From Defluviitalea raffinosedens (lineage in GTDB: Bacteria; Bacillota; Clostridia; Lachnospirales; Defluviitaleaceae): a stretch of DNA of 64,000 bases. Where the stretch lies: the NCBI RefSeq assembly GCF_016908775.1, contig NZ_JAFBEP010000004.1:159022-223021 (forward strand), written 5' to 3'. The notes below the pieces were generated by a model, which had not been told where the DNA came from, searched no databases, and was given only the letters and a program-made list of their open reading frames with translations. The position numbers were made by a program, and so were the translations under genes. Positions 55,060 to 64,000 of this stretch are shown in pieces (the stretch's first letter is position 1; each line of letters opens with the position of its first letter).

Positions 55060-55086
55060 TAAAAACTCTCCGCAAAGAGAGTTTCA
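55060..55086 (-). terminator. Terminator of the LysM-M14 peptidase gene
   Basis: AAACTCTC (55063-55070) pairs with GAGAGTTT (55077-55084) and is followed on the minus strand by TTTTTAATTT. Confidence 0.75.
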
Positions 55087-55134
55087 TAAATTTTATATAT
55101 TATTTTTATTGTAGTCAATATTATGAGATATATT

Positions 55135-56403
55135 TTAAACTAATGCAGCTAATAATAGTAATTCTTCGTTATTTTCATATATTTCCTCAAATTGAGAGAT
55201 AGGCAGTGGATTCTCTCCTCTTCCTACTTCTATGGTATATCCCGGCCTTCTGTATTCTTTAATAAACCAATCTTTATATCCGGCATACAGGGCAGCACCA
55301 ACAGGCTCAGCAAGAGTATAGCCACTGACAGCGGCAAGCATTTCTCCTATTTTTAATGCTTCCGGAGGCTGAAGGTTTCTGTAATTCCAGAAAATTACTT
55401 CTCCCTGAGTATGATAAGCCAATACCAGACGAAAATCATGTTCCCTGGTAAAATCAGCTACTGCTTTAGATTCTGGCTCTGATTCCGGAGATGGTCCTCC
55501 ATATAAATATGGTCCCGGACCATCTACTCCTAAACTTTCTTCCATCTCTTTGAATTCATCCCAGGAGGCATCGTAGTTTCGATTTAAATCCACTCCTCTG
55601 ATATTGGCCTTCCATCTGTCGAAATTCGTACTGCCATCATTCCACTGGATGATCTCGTTATATCTTGGATGATCCGGAGATATTCCATTGATGACCAGTT
55701 CTACCCCATCAGGATTTACCATTGGAACGATATAGATCGTTGCTTGTTCCCATATAGTCCTTGCCGGATACCCTCTTATAATGCCATCCATGGCAAATGC
55801 TTTAGAAAATTGCTCAATCCATTTCATTAAAACAGGTGTAGTAATCCATTCATTGGAGTGATGAGATCCATTATAAAAAACTTCTCTTGGCCCTTCCCCT
55901 AGTTTGATCATATATAAATTTCTTCCTTCAACACTCTTTCCAATCGTATCCACTACTAAAAAAGGATATCTCATTACCAGACCTTGAATATCTTTTTCCA
56001 TCACATCATAAGTATAAGGTATATCCGTCTGGACAACATCAATGCCAAAGGGAACAATAATTTCTTCTCCCACATTCAAAAAGAAGGGATTGATTCCGGG
56101 GTTAGCAGTCGTGATGCTATATACATTTGTGGAATATTGATTGGCAATTTTATAAAGTGTATCTCCAGGTTTAATTTTATATAAAGCATATCCAAGCAAA
56201 AAAGGTTCCAATCTCTCATAAGTTCTTGGACCAATAATTCCATCCGCACTTAACCCATTATTTCTTTGAAAGGCTTTGACTGCTTGCTCGGTATTTTCTC
56301 CAAAAATCCCATCAACACTGCTTATATTATATCCTATAAGCTTTAAAATACTTTGCACTTCTGCAACATCAGAACCTCTCATGCCTTTTCTTAATACTCT
56401 CAA
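55135..56403 (-). CDS. LysM and peptidoglycan-binding M14 peptidase, ENP1-like gamma-D-glutamyl-diamino acid endopeptidase
   Basis: 422 residues. An N-terminal PG_binding_1 domain (GSDVAEVQSILKLIGYNISSVDGIFG) and a LysM domain (YKIKPGDTLYKIANQYSTN, about 80-125) precede a zinc carboxypeptidase domain. Its motifs are NGSHHSNEW, VNPDGVELV, DLNRNYDASW, YHTQGEVIFW and YTIEVGRGENP. Such enzymes cut gamma-D-Glu-mDAP bonds of muropeptides, often in spores. There is no signal peptide, so the protein acts inside the cell or is exported late. The start is probably TTG 56403, six bases after AGGTGA; GTG 56412 overlaps that site. Single-gene unit. Confidence 0.88.
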   Translation of the reverse strand: MRVLRKGMRGSDVAEVQSILKLIGYNISSVDGIFGENTEQAVKAFQRNNGLSADGIIGPRTYERLEPFLLGYALYKIKPGDTLYKIANQYSTNVYSITTANPGINPFFLNVGEEIIVPFGIDVVQTDIPYTYDVMEKDIQGLVMRYPFLVVDTIGKSVEGRNLYMIKLGEGPREVFYNGSHHSNEWITTPVLMKWIEQFSKAFAMDGIIRGYPARTIWEQATIYIVPMVNPDGVELVINGISPDHPRYNEIIQWNDGSTNFDRWKANIRGVDLNRNYDASWDEFKEMEESLGVDGPGPYLYGGPSPESEPESKAVADFTREHDFRLVLAYHTQGEVIFWNYRNLQPPEALKIGEMLAAVSGYTLAEPVGAALYAGYKDWFIKEYRRPGYTIEVGRGENPLPISQFEEIYENNEELLLLAALV

Positions 56404-56559
56404 CTGCTTCACCTACTTTTTATAAACATTCTCATATTATTTTATCAATTAAACCATGTAAATGTGCTCTTGATTTTTAACTTTATTAATTTTTGGTTCT
56501 AAAGTAATAAACCGGATATTCATATAATTATATAAGAACTGCTTGGTAGGAGTGATGTT

Positions 56560-56886
56560 ATGCATAAACTGATCAATACAATGATTTACAACTTCTTTAT
56601 TGCTTTAGGAGTAATACTGGGAGGTGCTCTGTTTGGCTGTGCTGCTGCAATTCTGTGTGGCGAAAAGCCAGTCAAAGCAATGCTTGTTTTCTCAGAGCAA
56701 CTTAAGCTTTGGGCACTTATTGTTGCCTTGGGAGGTACTTTTTCTTCCTTTGAAATTTTAGATTTAGGTATACTAAAAGGGGAATTTAAGGCGGTCATTA
56801 AACAAATCCTCTACATTTTAAGTGCATTTGCCGGAGCACACATGGGGTATGTCATTTTACATGCGTTGGGAGTGCACAATTCATGA
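56560..56886 (+). CDS. ytrH: Sporulation membrane protein YtrH family
   Basis: 108 residues with three hydrophobic helices (FFIALGVILGGALFGCAAAIL, LWALIVALGGTFSSFEIL, ILYILSAFAGAHMGYVILH). The segment GGTFSSFEILDLGIL and the length fit YtrH, which is needed in Bacillus for efficient sporulation. GGTAGGAG precedes the ATG. The stop overlaps the start of the next gene (ATGA), as with ytrH-ytrI in Bacillus. It implies an endospore former. Confidence 0.85.
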   Translation: MHKLINTMIYNFFIALGVILGGALFGCAAAILCGEKPVKAMLVFSEQLKLWALIVALGGTFSSFEILDLGILKGEFKAVIKQILYILSAFAGAHMGYVILHALGVHNS

Positions 56887-57338
56887 AAAAAATAAATTTT
56901 TCTGGCTTTTGGATTTTCGTCTTTGGATTTTTTATTGGGATAACATCCTATAATACTATGTATATGTATAAAATTGAAAATCTAATAAATGAAAATGAGC
57001 ATCTTACTGCCCAACTGGAAGACTATATAGTTAAATTAAAAAAATTAGAAGAATCCAGTCAAAAGAAGGAAATTCCTGTTTTAAATCAAATCTCTCCGAT
57101 TATGCTTAATAAACAGGAAGAACTTCTTCCAAAAAATGAAATCGATCAATATATAAAAGTTTTATTAAAAAATCAAATTGGTAAAGAGCTCAGCAAAATT
57201 GATGTAGACTTAATTTATAATGCACTCAACCGCCGTTTTCTAAAATTTCAAGATGGAGAATATCAATTGGAAATCAGAAGTATTATCGTGACAGACACTA
57301 TGTATATCTACTACCGCGTAGAAAAAAGCAACAGCTAA
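56883..57338 (+). CDS. ytrI: Sporulation membrane protein YtrI family
   Basis: 151 residues. One N-terminal membrane helix (FWIFVFGFFIGITSYNTMYM) is followed by a coiled coil (NLINENEHLTAQLEDYIVKLKKLEES) and a mixed C-terminal domain. This layout and the four-base overlap with ytrH identify YtrI. In Bacillus it acts together with YtrH during sporulation. Identity rests mainly on layout and linkage rather than on strong motifs. Confidence 0.75.
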   Translation: MKKINFSGFWIFVFGFFIGITSYNTMYMYKIENLINENEHLTAQLEDYIVKLKKLEESSQKKEIPVLNQISPIMLNKQEELLPKNEIDQYIKVLLKNQIGKELSKIDVDLIYNALNRRFLKFQDGEYQLEIRSIIVTDTMYIYYRVEKSNS

Positions 57339-57440
57339 TTCAATTGGTAAAATTTTAAATTATAAAAGTCTGTTAGAGGGAAATACTATAGATAATAAAT
57401 AAGCCATATGAAAATTTAATTAATTGAAAGGGGCTTTATC

Positions 57441-57659
57441 ATGAGAACGATGGATTTTATTGCCTTACTTTTAATGATCATTGGAGCAATCAACTGGGGA
57501 CTAATTGGATTCTTCCAGTTTGACCTTGTTGCTACTTTATTTGGTGGTATGGACGGTTGGCTAAGCAGAATCATTTATGCTTTAGTTGGATTAGCCGGCC
57601 TTTACGGTTTAAGTTTATTTGGAAAAATTGACAACGAATCTGTCAGAAGAACTGAATAA
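57441..57659 (+). CDS. DUF378 membrane protein
   Basis: 72 residues with two membrane helices. The motif TMDFIALLLMIIGAINWGLIGFFQFDLVATLFGG and RIIYALVGLAGLYGL are the DUF378 signature. Function unknown. GAAAGGGG precedes the ATG. A long AT-rich hairpin with a T run follows. Confidence 0.88.
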   Translation: MRTMDFIALLLMIIGAINWGLIGFFQFDLVATLFGGMDGWLSRIIYALVGLAGLYGLSLFGKIDNESVRRTE

Positions 57660-57707
57660 TCTATAAAAAATGCAAGTCTTCCTTCTTTGTTAATTAATTT
57701 TTAAAAA

Positions 57708-57753
57708 TTAACCTTTTTTAAAAAAATCATTTTTTTAAAAAAGGTTTTTTTAA
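57708..57753 (+). terminator. Terminator of the DUF378 gene
   Basis: AACCTTTTTTAAAAAA and TTTTTTAAAAAAGGTT form a 16-bp AT-rich stem followed by TTTTTTTAATT. Confidence 0.75.
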
Positions 57754-57812
57754 TTTCAAGGAGAATATAATTAATATATATAATTACAAATATTTTAAAG
57801 GGGGAGATTCTT

Positions 57813-58226
57813 ATGATACAAATCATTGCGGGGGAAAAAGGTGAAGGAAAAACCAAGCATTTAATTGACATGGCCAATCGATCTGCCAAGAGCAGTAATG
57901 GTCATGTCGTATATCTGGATAACGACCGAGATCATATGTTCGATTTGCATCATAATATTCGTTTTATTGAAACAACTGGTTTTCCCGTTTCTGGATATAA
58001 AGAATTTTATGGTTTTATCTGTGGTATTTTATCTCAAGACCATGATATTGATTATGTATATATTGATGGATTGCTGAAGTTATCCCGTCTCTCAATAGAA
58101 GAAGCCCAATCATTTATTGAAAAACTAAATGAAATATCCGAAAAATATAATGTCAAATTTATTATCGGAATGAATTGTAAAGAAAAGGAAATCCCCGAAA
58201 ATTTAAAATCTTTTTTAATAGCATAA
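57813..58226 (+). CDS. P-loop NTP-binding protein
   Basis: 137 residues. Walker A is GEKGEGKTKH at residues 7-16 and a Walker B-like strand is DYVYIDGLLKL near residue 84. The fold is a minimal P-loop NTPase, probably ATPase or kinase-like. A small-motor or PilT-type label would be too strong. GGGGGAG precedes the ATG. Single gene, ending in a GC-rich terminator. Confidence 0.75.
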   Translation: MIQIIAGEKGEGKTKHLIDMANRSAKSSNGHVVYLDNDRDHMFDLHHNIRFIETTGFPVSGYKEFYGFICGILSQDHDIDYVYIDGLLKLSRLSIEEAQSFIEKLNEISEKYNVKFIIGMNCKEKEIPENLKSFLIA

Positions 58227-58252
58227 ATGTTTAATAACATAAACATATACAA

Positions 58253-58289
58253 GGATTCCCCAGCCATCTAAGCTGGGGAATTTTAATGA
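58253..58289 (+). terminator. Terminator of the P-loop gene
   Basis: ATTCCCCAGC (58255-58264) and GCTGGGGAAT (58272-58281) form a strong stem followed by TTTAATGAGTTTTATT. Confidence 0.88.
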
Positions 58290-58479
58290 GTTTTATTATT
58301 ATAATGACATTAAAGGATAAAAATCAATTTTTCATTTATAATAGTACAAATAATTACATAAACTTTTTAATAAATTATACTTGAAAATTAAAAATATAGT
58401 ATTACATTATATTGATTAATACTTTATAATAAAAAAATATTAATTAAAATCATTTAAGAAAAAGGAGTCAACAATAGAA

Positions 58480-59694
58480 ATGAATCAATTAGTTGAACGT
58501 TTTATTAAATACGTAAAATATCCTACTACTTCTGATGAAAGTTCAAATACTTGTCCCAGTACAGAAAACCAAATAGCTTTTGGCAAGATGTTGGCAGAAG
58601 AATGCAAATCCATTGGCTTAAAAGATATAAGTATTGATGAAAATGGATATGTTATGGCAGTTCTTCCGGCTAATTGCGAAGAAGATGTTCCTGTAATAGG
58701 ATTTATTGCCCACATGGATACCAGTCCTGATATGAGCGGTGAAAATGTTAATCCTCGAATTATAGAAAATTATAATGGCAAAGATATTGTTTTAAACGAA
58801 GAGAAAAATATTGTATTGTCTCCTAATGCATTTCCTAATTTAACCAAATGCATAGGAGATACATTGATTACAACCGATGGCACTACTCTTCTGGGAGCAG
58901 ATGATAAAGCTGGTATAGCAGAAATTTTAACTGCCATGGAATACCTTATTCATCATCCTGAAATCAAGCATGGCAAAATATGCATTGCCTTTACGCCTGA
59001 TGAAGAAATTGGAAGAGGTGCCGATCTTTTTGATGTAAAAAAATTCGGAGCTGACTTTGCTTATACCATTGATGGAGGATTGCTTGGAGAATTGGAATAC
59101 GAGAATTTTAACGCTGCTCAGGCAAAAATTACAATACACGGTCAAAATGTTCATCCTGGTACTGCAAAAAATAAGATGAAAAATGCAGTATTAATAGGCA
59201 TTCAACTTGCTCAACTTTTCCCCGAAAAAGAAATTCCTGCCTATACGGAAGGCTATGAAGGCTTTTATCATTTGAACAATTTCAACGGTAATGTGGAAAA
59301 AGTTGAAATGGTATATATTATTCGGGATTTTGATATGGAAAATTTTAATAAACGTAAAGATTTTGTAAAAGAGGCTATTGAAAAAATGAATGCAATATAT
59401 GGTGATGGCACTATTCAATTAGAATTAAGAGATCAATACTACAATATGAAAGAAAAATTAGAAGACAAAATGTACATTGTAGAAAGAGCTTTTAATGCAA
59501 TGAAAGCTGTAGGTGTTGAGCCTCACATAAAACCTATTCGCGGTGGTACAGATGGTGCAAGACTATCCTTTATGGGCCTTCCCTGCCCTAATATTTTCAC
59601 AGGCGGTGATAATTATCACGGCAGATACGAATACATTTCAGTGAACTCAATGAAAAAAGCAGTTGAAGTGATTGTAAAAATCGCCCAAATATGA
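58480..59694 (+). CDS. pepT: Peptidase T, tripeptide aminopeptidase
   Basis: 404 residues, M20B zinc peptidase that removes the N-terminal residue of tripeptides. Zinc-site motifs are [14 protein letters not shown] near residue 78, [14 protein letters not shown] near 140, [15 protein letters not shown] near 175 and [18 protein letters not shown]. The C-terminal GNDYH-like segment [14 protein letters not shown] is present. AAGGAG lies about 12 bases before the ATG, longer than usual. A single-gene unit. Confidence 0.96.
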   Translation: MNQLVERFIKYVKYPTTSDESSNTCPSTENQIAFGKMLAEECKSIGLKDISIDENGYVMAVLPANCEEDVPVIGFIAHMDTSPDMSGENVNPRIIENYNGKDIVLNEEKNIVLSPNAFPNLTKCIGDTLITTDGTTLLGADDKAGIAEILTAMEYLIHHPEIKHGKICIAFTPDEEIGRGADLFDVKKFGADFAYTIDGGLLGELEYENFNAAQAKITIHGQNVHPGTAKNKMKNAVLIGIQLAQLFPEKEIPAYTEGYEGFYHLNNFNGNVEKVEMVYIIRDFDMENFNKRKDFVKEAIEKMNAIYGDGTIQLELRDQYYNMKEKLEDKMYIVERAFNAMKAVGVEPHIKPIRGGTDGARLSFMGLPCPNIFTGGDNYHGRYEYISVNSMKKAVEVIVKIAQI

Positions 59695-59764
59695 TAAATA
59701 TAACTTAAATGTGTTTTTATTCTCCCAAAATGGTACATCTATCTCCATAAAAGCAATAACCCCC

Positions 59765-59793
59765 TTGAGTTTCCGCAAATTTTATGGTAAGAT
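59765..59793 (+). promoter_or_regulatory. Promoter of the tyrS T-box transcript
   Basis: TTGAGT (59765-59770), 17 bases, TAAGAT (59788-59793). The RNA would begin near 59800, just before the T-box stem I. Confidence 0.7.
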
Positions 59794-59799
59794 ATGACC

Positions 59800-60055
59800 A
59801 ATTATTAAGGAAAATGTGATGACGGAGTTAAGTAGCATTTCATGGTTACAATTTCAGAGAGTAAATCGGCTGGTGAAAGATTTACAGTACATGAATATGC
59901 GAAATACACCTCTCGAACATTAGGCTAAAAACCTAACGGCTTCTCACCGTTATATGAGACTGGAGGTATACAATGCATTTGTATACGAATTAAGGTGGTA
60001 CCACGGGTTCTCTCGTCCTTACATGATCACATGATAAGGCGAGAGTTTTTTATTA
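59800..60055 (+). promoter_or_regulatory. Tyrosine T-box riboswitch before tyrS
   Basis: The T-box sequence AAGGTGGTACCACGG lies at 59992-60006. The specifier codon UAC (Tyr) is at 59905-59907 in the context GCGAAA-UAC-ACC. The terminator pairs CTCTCGTCCTTA (60010-60021) with TAAGGCGAGAG (60035-60045) and ends in a T run. Uncharged tRNA-Tyr would stabilise the antiterminator and turn on tyrS. Confidence 0.95.
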
Positions 60056-60180
60056 CATAGAAAGTTCTTCCGAGTTTCCTATGTAATTAAAACCCTCCGC
60101 GCAAAGTGCACACTTACGCATATTGAATTTTGTCGGCTTTGTCGACTGCACTCGGCGCGAGAGTTTCGCATACGAAACTC
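60053..60180 (+). repeat. Structured intergenic element between the T-box and tyrS
   Basis: About 130 bases with three nested or adjacent inverted repeats: TTACATAG/CTATGTAA (60053-60060, 60079-60086), CGCGC-AA-AGTGCA with TGCACT-CG-GCGCG (60098-60110, 60147-60159) and GAGTTTCG/CGAAACTC (60161-60168, 60173-60180). More GC-rich than its surroundings. It is not needed by any T-box model. It may be a small mobile repeat or an extra translational control. Confidence 0.55.
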
Positions 60181-60220
60181 TTTCTTGTGAAAAATATTAG
60201 GTAAAGGAGTTAGCTTTTCT

Positions 60221-61447
60221 ATGAGAAATGTATATGATATTTTAAAAGAAAGAGGCTTTACTGAACAAGCAACACATGAAGAGGAAATAAGAGAATTGCT
60301 TGGTAAAGAATCCGTTACTTTCTATATTGGTTTTGACCCCACAGCAGACAGCCTTCATGTAGGCCATTTTGTTACAATTATGGCTATGTCTCATATGCAA
60401 AAAGCTGGTCACAGGCCTATTGCCCTTATAGGCGGTGGAACTGCTATGGTTGGGGATCCAACGGGTAAAACCGATATGCGTAAAATGATGACAGAAGAAA
60501 CCATCGCTCATAATGCAGAATGTTTTAAAAAGCAGCTTTCGAGATTTATAGAATTTGGTGAAGATAAAGCTATTATGGTCAATAATGCAGATTGGCTTCT
60601 TAATCTGAATTATGTATCCTTTTTAAGAGAAATTGGGATTCATTTTTCTGTAAACAGAATGCTCACTTATGAAAGTTATAAAACCAGAATGGAAAAAGGC
60701 CTTTCTTTCTTAGAATTTAACTATACGCTTATGCAGTCCTATGATTTCCTGGAATTATACAGAAGGTATAATTGTAAGCTGCAGTTAGGAGGCAATGACC
60801 AATGGTCCAATATTCTAGGGGGAGTTGAACTCATCCGCAGAATTGGCCATGATGATGCTTACGGCATGACCTTTAGCCTTCTTACAACCAGTGAAGGCAA
60901 AAAGATGGGTAAAACTGAAAAAGGAGCCATTTGGCTTGATCCTGAAAAAACATCTCCTTACGATTTCTATCAATATTGGAGAAATGTTGCAGATGCTGAT
61001 GTAAAAAAATGCCTCTCCCTTCTTACTTTCCTTCCTATGGACGAAGTAAACAGGTTAAGTGCTCTTGAAGGTGCTAAAATCAATGAAGCTAAAGAAGTCC
61101 TGGCTTATGAAGTTACCAAGATTGTTCATGGCGAAGAAGAAGCTAAAAAAGCGCAAACGGCGGCTAAAGCTCTATTTGGTGGTGGTGCACAGGGTGGTTC
61201 TATCCCTACCACTGAAATTTCTAAAGATGAATTTAAAGATGGTATGGATCTCATCTCTCTTCTTCAAAAAACAGGCCTTGCTCCTTCCCGTTCAGAAGGA
61301 CGTCGTTTGATTCAGCAAGGAGGCATTAAAGTACAGGATCAAAAGGTAACAGATCTAGATTACCTAGTAACAGAGAAAGATTTTTCAGAAAATGCTTTAA
61401 TGATTCAAAAAGGTAAAAAAGTATTCCATCGTGTTCAATTAATATAA
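60221..61447 (+). CDS. tyrS: Tyrosyl-tRNA synthetase
   Basis: 408 residues, class I enzyme of the bacterial TyrS type. The HIGH-like motif is [12 protein letters not shown] near residue 38, tyrosine site motifs are [15 protein letters not shown] and [11 protein letters not shown], and the KMSKS-like motif is [11 protein letters not shown]-terminal S4 domain ([16 protein letters not shown]) binds tRNA. AAAGGAG lies about 11 bases before the ATG. Expression is controlled by the upstream Tyr T-box. Confidence 0.97.
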   Translation: MRNVYDILKERGFTEQATHEEEIRELLGKESVTFYIGFDPTADSLHVGHFVTIMAMSHMQKAGHRPIALIGGGTAMVGDPTGKTDMRKMMTEETIAHNAECFKKQLSRFIEFGEDKAIMVNNADWLLNLNYVSFLREIGIHFSVNRMLTYESYKTRMEKGLSFLEFNYTLMQSYDFLELYRRYNCKLQLGGNDQWSNILGGVELIRRIGHDDAYGMTFSLLTTSEGKKMGKTEKGAIWLDPEKTSPYDFYQYWRNVADADVKKCLSLLTFLPMDEVNRLSALEGAKINEAKEVLAYEVTKIVHGEEEAKKAQTAAKALFGGGAQGGSIPTTEISKDEFKDGMDLISLLQKTGLAPSRSEGRRLIQQGGIKVQDQKVTDLDYLVTEKDFSENALMIQKGKKVFHRVQLI

Positions 61448-61484
61448 AAACCTTGGGAGCATGTGCTTCCCAAGGTTTTTAAAC
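61446..61484. terminator. Bidirectional terminator between tyrS and the AI-2E permease
   Basis: AAAACCTTGGGA and TCCCAAGGTTTTT (61447-61480) form a strong stem with A and T tracts on both sides, serving convergent genes. Confidence 0.88.
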
Positions 61485-62681
61485 ATTTGACCTGCTATCC
61501 ATATATCGAACAAGTAACAATTTCAAAAACGCTGCCGCCGGTACTGCCAATAACATTCCCAGGATTCCGAACAAAGACCCTCCCACTGCAAGGGCTACGA
61601 CTATGGCAACTGGATGTACATCCACGCTTTCTCCTACAATTTTGGGAGCTATAATTGCCCCATCTATTTGCTGAAGGATTAAAAGCGTAATGACTGCGTA
61701 TAAAGCCTTCATAGGATTATCACTGATTAATCCCATAAGTGCTGCAGGAATCATTCCTATGATGGGTCCAAAATAAGGAATAACATTGGCAATTCCTGCG
61801 ATAATACCAATAATTATTGGAAAATCAATTCCTATTATAGCAACACTGACTCCTATCAGAATTCCCATAATCAATGAATCCGTTAACTGTCCTCTTATGT
61901 AACCGGATAAAACATAATCAATATCTTTCCAAAGACGTTCCCCGCTTTTAAGAATTCTTTCAGGTAAAATGATTTTCAACAATCTGTTCATTAAATTTAT
62001 GAAACCGGCTTTATCTTTTAACAGATAAAATGCTATAACCATCGCCATGGCAAAATTGACGACATGATTGCCCGCCTTGGTGATGCCTTCGATCACTTTT
62101 GTCGTAATACTTTGCACAATGTTTCCTAATTTCCCTGAAAGCTCTTGTATAGTTTCCTCAGTTTCTTGCAGGAATCCTATACTGTCTAACTTTTGTTGAA
62201 TATTATATACCATATTGTTAAAGGACTGTGTATAAGCTCTAATGATGTCTACTAAATTATCTACATTCCTAAAACTTTTTTTGTTTCCTATACTGGAAGA
62301 AAATAAAAGCAACACTAAAAGAATGATTGAGATCACTGTAATATACGTAAGAAGCGTCGAAATCGTTCTAGTATTGGCTTTTTTATTATAATCCTTTGAA
62401 TTGATTTTTTTAGGAAATTTTTTCTTATTGCTATATTTTAAATTTAGGGGATCCACAAGGTTCTTTTGATAAAGTTCCACAAGAGGATCCAATAAATATG
62501 CAATCACTACTCCCAAAAAAAACGGAGAAAGTATTGAAAATATTTTTGAAATAATTAAACCTAGGCATGCAGATATTGGAATAATATTTTGAATAATAAT
62601 TGCTATACCGTATATCACAAGCAGTGTAAAGATAACATGAAAAGATATTTTTAAATAGTTTTTATCCCACGGCAATTTCAT
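61479..62681 (-). CDS. AI-2E family permease (YtvI/PerM-like)
   Basis: 400 residues. About eight membrane helices surround a soluble middle loop. Conserved pieces are FFLGVVIAYLLDPLVE near the N-terminus, LSGYIRGQLTDSLIMGILIGVSVAIIG, GIANVIPYFGPIIGMIPAALMG and LLILQQIDGAIIAPKIVGESVDVHP, the AI-2E transporter signature. Some members export autoinducer-2, others are Na+/H+ antiporters or sporulation proteins, so the substrate is open. The ATG at 62681 is preferred over an upstream TTG. It faces tyrS. Confidence 0.88.
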   Translation of the reverse strand: MKLPWDKNYLKISFHVIFTLLVIYGIAIIIQNIIPISACLGLIISKIFSILSPFFLGVVIAYLLDPLVELYQKNLVDPLNLKYSNKKKFPKKINSKDYNKKANTRTISTLLTYITVISIILLVLLLFSSSIGNKKSFRNVDNLVDIIRAYTQSFNNMVYNIQQKLDSIGFLQETEETIQELSGKLGNIVQSITTKVIEGITKAGNHVVNFAMAMVIAFYLLKDKAGFINLMNRLLKIILPERILKSGERLWKDIDYVLSGYIRGQLTDSLIMGILIGVSVAIIGIDFPIIIGIIAGIANVIPYFGPIIGMIPAALMGLISDNPMKALYAVITLLILQQIDGAIIAPKIVGESVDVHPVAIVVALAVGGSLFGILGMLLAVPAAAFLKLLLVRYMDSRSNV

Positions 62682-62778
62682 AAACAATGATCACATCTTT
62701 CTTACAGACTTAAGTTCAAATTTCATTTATGGTTATTATACATATTAAAGTGTCGCAGGACAATACAAAAATCAGTAT

Positions 62779-63922
62779 TTACTTAATCTCTTTAAGTACA
62801 GCCAATAAAAACTCCCAAGTTCTCTTGGCAGAAGAAATGCTTAATCTTTCATCTGGAGTATGAATATCATACATATTGGGTCCAATAGAAATCATGTCTA
62901 TACCTTCTATTTTTTCTGCAAAGAATCCACATTCAACTCCTGCATGAATTGCATTGATACTAGGTTTCTTGCCATACTTTTCTTCATAGATTTTAACAAA
63001 AAGATTGCGTAATTTTGAATGGGGCGTATATTGCCATGCAGGATATTCTCCTCGGGTAAAAAACTCAGCACCGACTACATCCGCCAACCTTTTAATCTGG
63101 TTGATGATGGCATATTTACGGGTTTTAACCGAACTTCTCACTGCACTGATAAATTGGATTGATTCTCTGTCCGTTATTACAACACCTAAATTGGTAGAAC
63201 TTTCTACCAATCCCTCCATATCCATGCTCATAGTCTGAATTCCATTGGGGATAAGGGTAAGTACGTCGATGACTTTTCTCTTGGTTTCTTCTGATAAAAT
63301 TTCATCTGTTGATTCTCTTACAAGCTCCAATCTAACATTAACATCACCATCAGAAGTTCTATATTCGTTTTTAAATATTTCATTCCATTCATCTATGACT
63401 TCTGTTAATTTCTCAACTTCATTATCACTAACTTGCACAATCGCATCCATCTCTCGTGGAATAGCATTATCCTTAAGACCACCATTTACAGAAATCAAAT
63501 TAAAGGACATTTTCTCCTGAAGATCAAAGAGAATTCTTCCCATCATCTTATTGGCATTGCCTCTTCCTTTGTCAATTTCTTGACCAGAATGGCCTCCTTT
63601 TAAATTTCTGATTTGAATAGAATACACTGCTCCTTCTTTCTTTCCTGGTATCCATTCAGGTTTTAATACTAAATGAGCTCTTGCTCCGCCTGCACAACTT
63701 ACTAGAAATTCTCCCTCTGCTTCTGAATCCATATTAATTAATATTTTTCCTTCCAGTTTGGAAGCATCCAGTTCAGCTGCACCTTCCATACCTGTCTCTT
63801 CGTTAGTAGTAATCACAACTTCAAGTGGAGGATGAGGAATATCTTCTGAAGCCAATAATGCGAGACTGTAAGCGATAGCAATTCCATTATCCGCACCTAA
63901 AGTTGTGGTGTTAGTATATTAG
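62779..63922 (-). pseudogene. pepD: PepD-like aminoacyl-histidine dipeptidase, 5' end removed by an insertion
   Basis: M20C peptidase whose reading frame runs from the junction at 63922 to a normal stop. Retained motifs are TTLGADNGIAIAY, TTNEETGMEGA, NMDSEAEGEFLVSCAGG, NLKGGHSGQEI, IHAGVECGFF and SIGPNMYDIHTPDERL. The first 110-120 residues, including the HMD metal motif, are missing, and an in-frame TAA sits right at the junction. A truncated protein might begin at the TTG at 63855, but it would lack one zinc ligand. Disruption by the adjacent insertion sequence is the simplest reading; the missing part may lie beyond the window. Confidence 0.85.
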
Positions 63923-64000
63923 TGTAGACACAAAAAGCCGAACACCTTAAAATATAAAAAGGGAAGGAAGTGTCTACAATGGCAAAAGGGCAAAAGTATT
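63923..64000 (+). mobile_element. Left end of an insertion sequence
   Basis: TGTAGACACAAAAAGCCG begins at 63923, directly after the pepD frame breaks. Its first nine bases recur inverted as GTGTCTACA at 63970-63978. GGAAGGAAG then leads to ATG at 63979, reading MAKGQKY before the window ends, a likely transposase or IS3-type OrfA start. The family cannot be fixed from 78 bases. Confidence 0.75.

Noticed and set aside
1..64000. CRISPR arrays, rRNA or tRNA genes, prophage
   Set aside because: No regularly spaced repeats, rRNA-like stretches, cloverleaf genes or phage structural genes were noticed on either strand.

Overview
The window is AT-rich and carries tightly packed bacterial operons, mostly on the minus strand. 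It looks like the chromosome of an anaerobic, endospore-forming member of the Clostridia. The grounds are a trimeric electron-bifurcating [FeFe]-hydrogenase, the sporulation pair ytrH/ytrI, AGGAGG-type ribosome sites, a tyrosine T-box, RecU, and a GSI plus GSIII glutamine synthetase set. I see no rRNA, tRNA, CRISPR array or prophage. The only mobile element is the left end of an insertion sequence at the right edge.

Region 1 (1-12936) is lysine biosynthesis followed by nitrogen assimilation. dapL and dapF lie downstream of an operon, read leftwards from 8414, that encodes a split archaeal-type glutamate synthase (glutaminase domain, FMN domain, ferredoxin, FAD oxidoreductase, GXGXG domain), then GlnA and an ANTAR-domain regulator. 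Read rightwards from 8720 are a type III glutamine synthetase and an ammonium transporter fused to a PII domain. All three transcription units begin with an intrinsic terminator whose 5' arm can instead form a small hairpin with the same hexaloop, AAAGGC, as expected of ANTAR antitermination targets. A decayed asnA remnant sits between the second leader and the GSIII gene.

Region 2 (12940-22330) holds a CapA-like lipoprotein, a large PEP-synthase-type ATP-grasp protein, alaS, a VanY-type carboxypeptidase, a tiny membrane protein and a DUF1015 protein. Region 3 (22536-31658) is redox metabolism: hydCBA with a small thioredoxin-like ferredoxin. Upstream is a putative hydrogen or redox sensing module of two DRTGG proteins, an RsbW-like ATPase, a hydrogenase-like iron-sulfur protein and a PHP protein, followed by an AlbA_2/HATPase protein.

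Region 4 (31815-34936) encodes a lipid-linked sugar transfer set: a GT-C transferase, a small EamA/SMR-type membrane protein and a GT2 transferase. Region 5 (34993-42770) is a histidine operon, hisZGDCBHAFI(E), behind a near-perfect promoter and without a histidinol-phosphatase gene. Region 6 (42856-56403) is housekeeping and envelope: udk, a GH26-like lipoprotein, recU, a plus-strand alpha-solenoid protein, an RluA-type pseudouridine synthase, a copper-amine-oxidase-domain lipoprotein, a PreP-like protease, a short-chain dehydrogenase, a CsoR/zinc-ribbon/YHS metal cluster and a LysM-M14 peptidase. Region 7 (56560-64000) carries ytrHI, a DUF378 protein, a P-loop protein, pepT, the T-box-controlled tyrS, an AI-2E-type permease and a pepD-like dipeptidase gene cut by the insertion sequence.

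Most start sites were moved from the longest open frame to the first codon with a good ribosome site. Coordinates inside long homopolymer runs could be off by one base.
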